Shown here in pieces: positions 63,281 to 64,000 of a DNA stretch of 64,000 nt. The position numbers were made by a program, and so were the translations under genes. A model generated the notes under the pieces. That model was not told the DNA's origin, searched no databases, and worked only from the letters and a program-made list of their open reading frames with translations. Where the stretch lies: the NCBI GenBank assembly GCA_036873755.1, contig JAVTVY010037248.1, positions 99,281-163,280 on the forward strand, written 5' to 3'. The DNA is from Hanleya hanleyi (taxonomy: Eukaryota; Mollusca; Polyplacophora; Lepidopleurida; Hanleyidae). Each line of letters opens with the position of its first letter. Positions within the stretch are counted from its first letter, which is position 1.

Positions 63281-64000
63281 TTACATAGCGCAGATAGATG
63301 GGCTGACATCGCTGTATGGTATTCCAACAGGGTCAACTTCTTCATCTAGAGCTGCCTTAGCCAATCTATCAGCTTCAGTGTTGCCTTTGATGTCAACGTG
63401 ACTAGGCATCCAACAAAACACAATATCGATCTGTTGATCAAATCTGGTGTCATATAATTGTAGAATTTCCAAGATGGTGGGATGAGTGGAATTTCCACTT
63501 TTACTTGATTTAAGGCAGGATAGTGAATCTGAGAATATGACATACTTTTTCCTTCTAGTGGAACCAATACCTTCCAAAGCTGATAATAGAGTTTTTGCTT
63601 CTGCAGTAAATATGGAACTTTTACCTGGCAGTCGATACGTTTTAGTTTTGGAACTAAAGATAGTAGCACATGCTACTCTCTCACCATCTTTAGAACCATC
63701 TGTATAAATAGCCTGATGTGATCTGAATTTCTCTCTCAGTAGACCAAATTCTTGTGTATACACGAGCTGGCTTGTGTCTGCCTTCTTATATTTAGCCAGT
63801 GAAATATCTACTTCTGGCGTGGCTAACTGCCATGGTGGAGTTGGCAAGAGCTCGTTAGGTAAAATTTGACTAACTTTAATACCAGCTGCTACAAGGTGTG
63901 GTTTCATACGGATTCCAAGAGGTGGAATAATCGAGGGTTTCTTTAAAAAGAGATCTGCGTACTGAGGGTTGAAAACACAGTTATATGCAGGATTTGAGTG
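63281..64000 (-). CDS. LINE copy 2: RNase H domain, partial
   Basis: Minus-strand frame open from 63281 to the window edge (240 codons visible). The RNase H core is clear: IYTDGSKDGERVACATIF (first D), TAEAKTLLSALE (E), VIFSDSLSCLKSS (second D), WMPSHVDIKGNTEADRLAKA (H and last D). Such a domain downstream of RT is typical of the I group of LINEs. The frame stops at 63281 and the C-terminal region continues in another frame, so one indel has occurred; the reverse transcriptase lies beyond the window. Confidence 0.85.
   Translation of the reverse strand, partial: HSNPAYNCVFNPQYADLFLKKPSIIPPLGIRMKPHLVAAGIKVSQILPNELLPTPPWQLATPEVDISLAKYKKADTSQLVYTQEFGLLREKFRSHQAIYTDGSKDGERVACATIFSSKTKTYRLPGKSSIFTAEAKTLLSALEGIGSTRRKKYVIFSDSLSCLKSSKSGNSTHPTILEILQLYDTRFDQQIDIVFCWMPSHVDIKGNTEADRLAKAALDEEVDPVGIPYSDVSPSICAM

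Overview
The window looks like nuclear DNA of a marine invertebrate, most likely a gastropod mollusc. The evidence is spliced genes with GT-AG introns, TATA and AATAAA signals, no operon structure, very dense and diverse transposons, and a SINE/LINE 3' tail (start GAGTGAGTGA, core TTAACGTCG, then CAATATTTC and TATATCACGACG) of a kind I associate with gastropod genomes. The species assignment is inference. Most of the 64 kb is mobile DNA at different stages of decay, with a few short host-type exons between.

Layout. 1-2.3 kb: decayed Ty3/gypsy pol with the start of its 3' LTR. 3.8-4.3 kb: TTAA-flanked MITE of piggyBac type. 5.0-5.9 and 11.5-12.3 kb: degenerate tandem arrays on either side of a minus-strand cluster of Penelope-like elements (PLEs) at 6.9-11.5 kb. 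One PLE copy keeps a 924-residue ORF with an N-terminal GIY-YIG nuclease followed by a YIDD reverse transcriptase, the permuted order described for Naiad/Chlamys elements. 12.9-28.9 kb: a host gene assembled by eye from three phase-0 exons: a TATA promoter and an exon ending in a lone ATG, a signal-peptide exon (21045-21110), and a terminal exon (27907-28593) coding for a secreted cysteine-containing domain. Its introns are full of SINEs, MITEs, a LINE relic, PLE pieces and a 2.9 kb inverted-repeat element (17.8-20.8 kb) with a decayed C2H2 zinc-finger gene and satellite monomers containing TGCGCATGCGCA. 29.4-31.5 kb: another long-TIR element. 33.0-36.4 kb: a second, differently amplified relative of the 17.8-20.8 kb element. 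36.4-43.6 kb: further PLE copies, inverted and head-to-tail. 43.6-52.0 kb: an almost complete env-bearing Ty3/gypsy retroelement with two LTRs, gag, a -1 frameshift signal, pol with one internal stop, and an env resembling baculovirus F proteins. 52.3-58.5 kb: a tyrosine-recombinase gene relic between large fold-back repeats rich in AGGTCA. 58.7-59.9 kb: recent tandem duplication. 59.9-62.5 kb: a HECT-like relic and two phase-compatible exons. 60.7-61.3 and 62.8-64.0 kb: two copies of an RNase H-bearing LINE whose 3' tail is shared with nearby 5S-derived and other SINEs.

How the parts fit: the LTR element lies at a PLE 3' junction, a SINE sits inside another PLE junction, and a LINE has landed at the end of the HECT-like relic, so relative insertion order can be read in several places. 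The strongest candidates for something under-described are the zinc-finger/CGCATGCG inverted-repeat family (17.8 and 33-36 kb), the recombinase flanked by fold-back elements (52-58 kb), and the env retroelement with its clear -1 frameshift signal. All coordinates are hand-read; no alignment, HMM or folding program was run.
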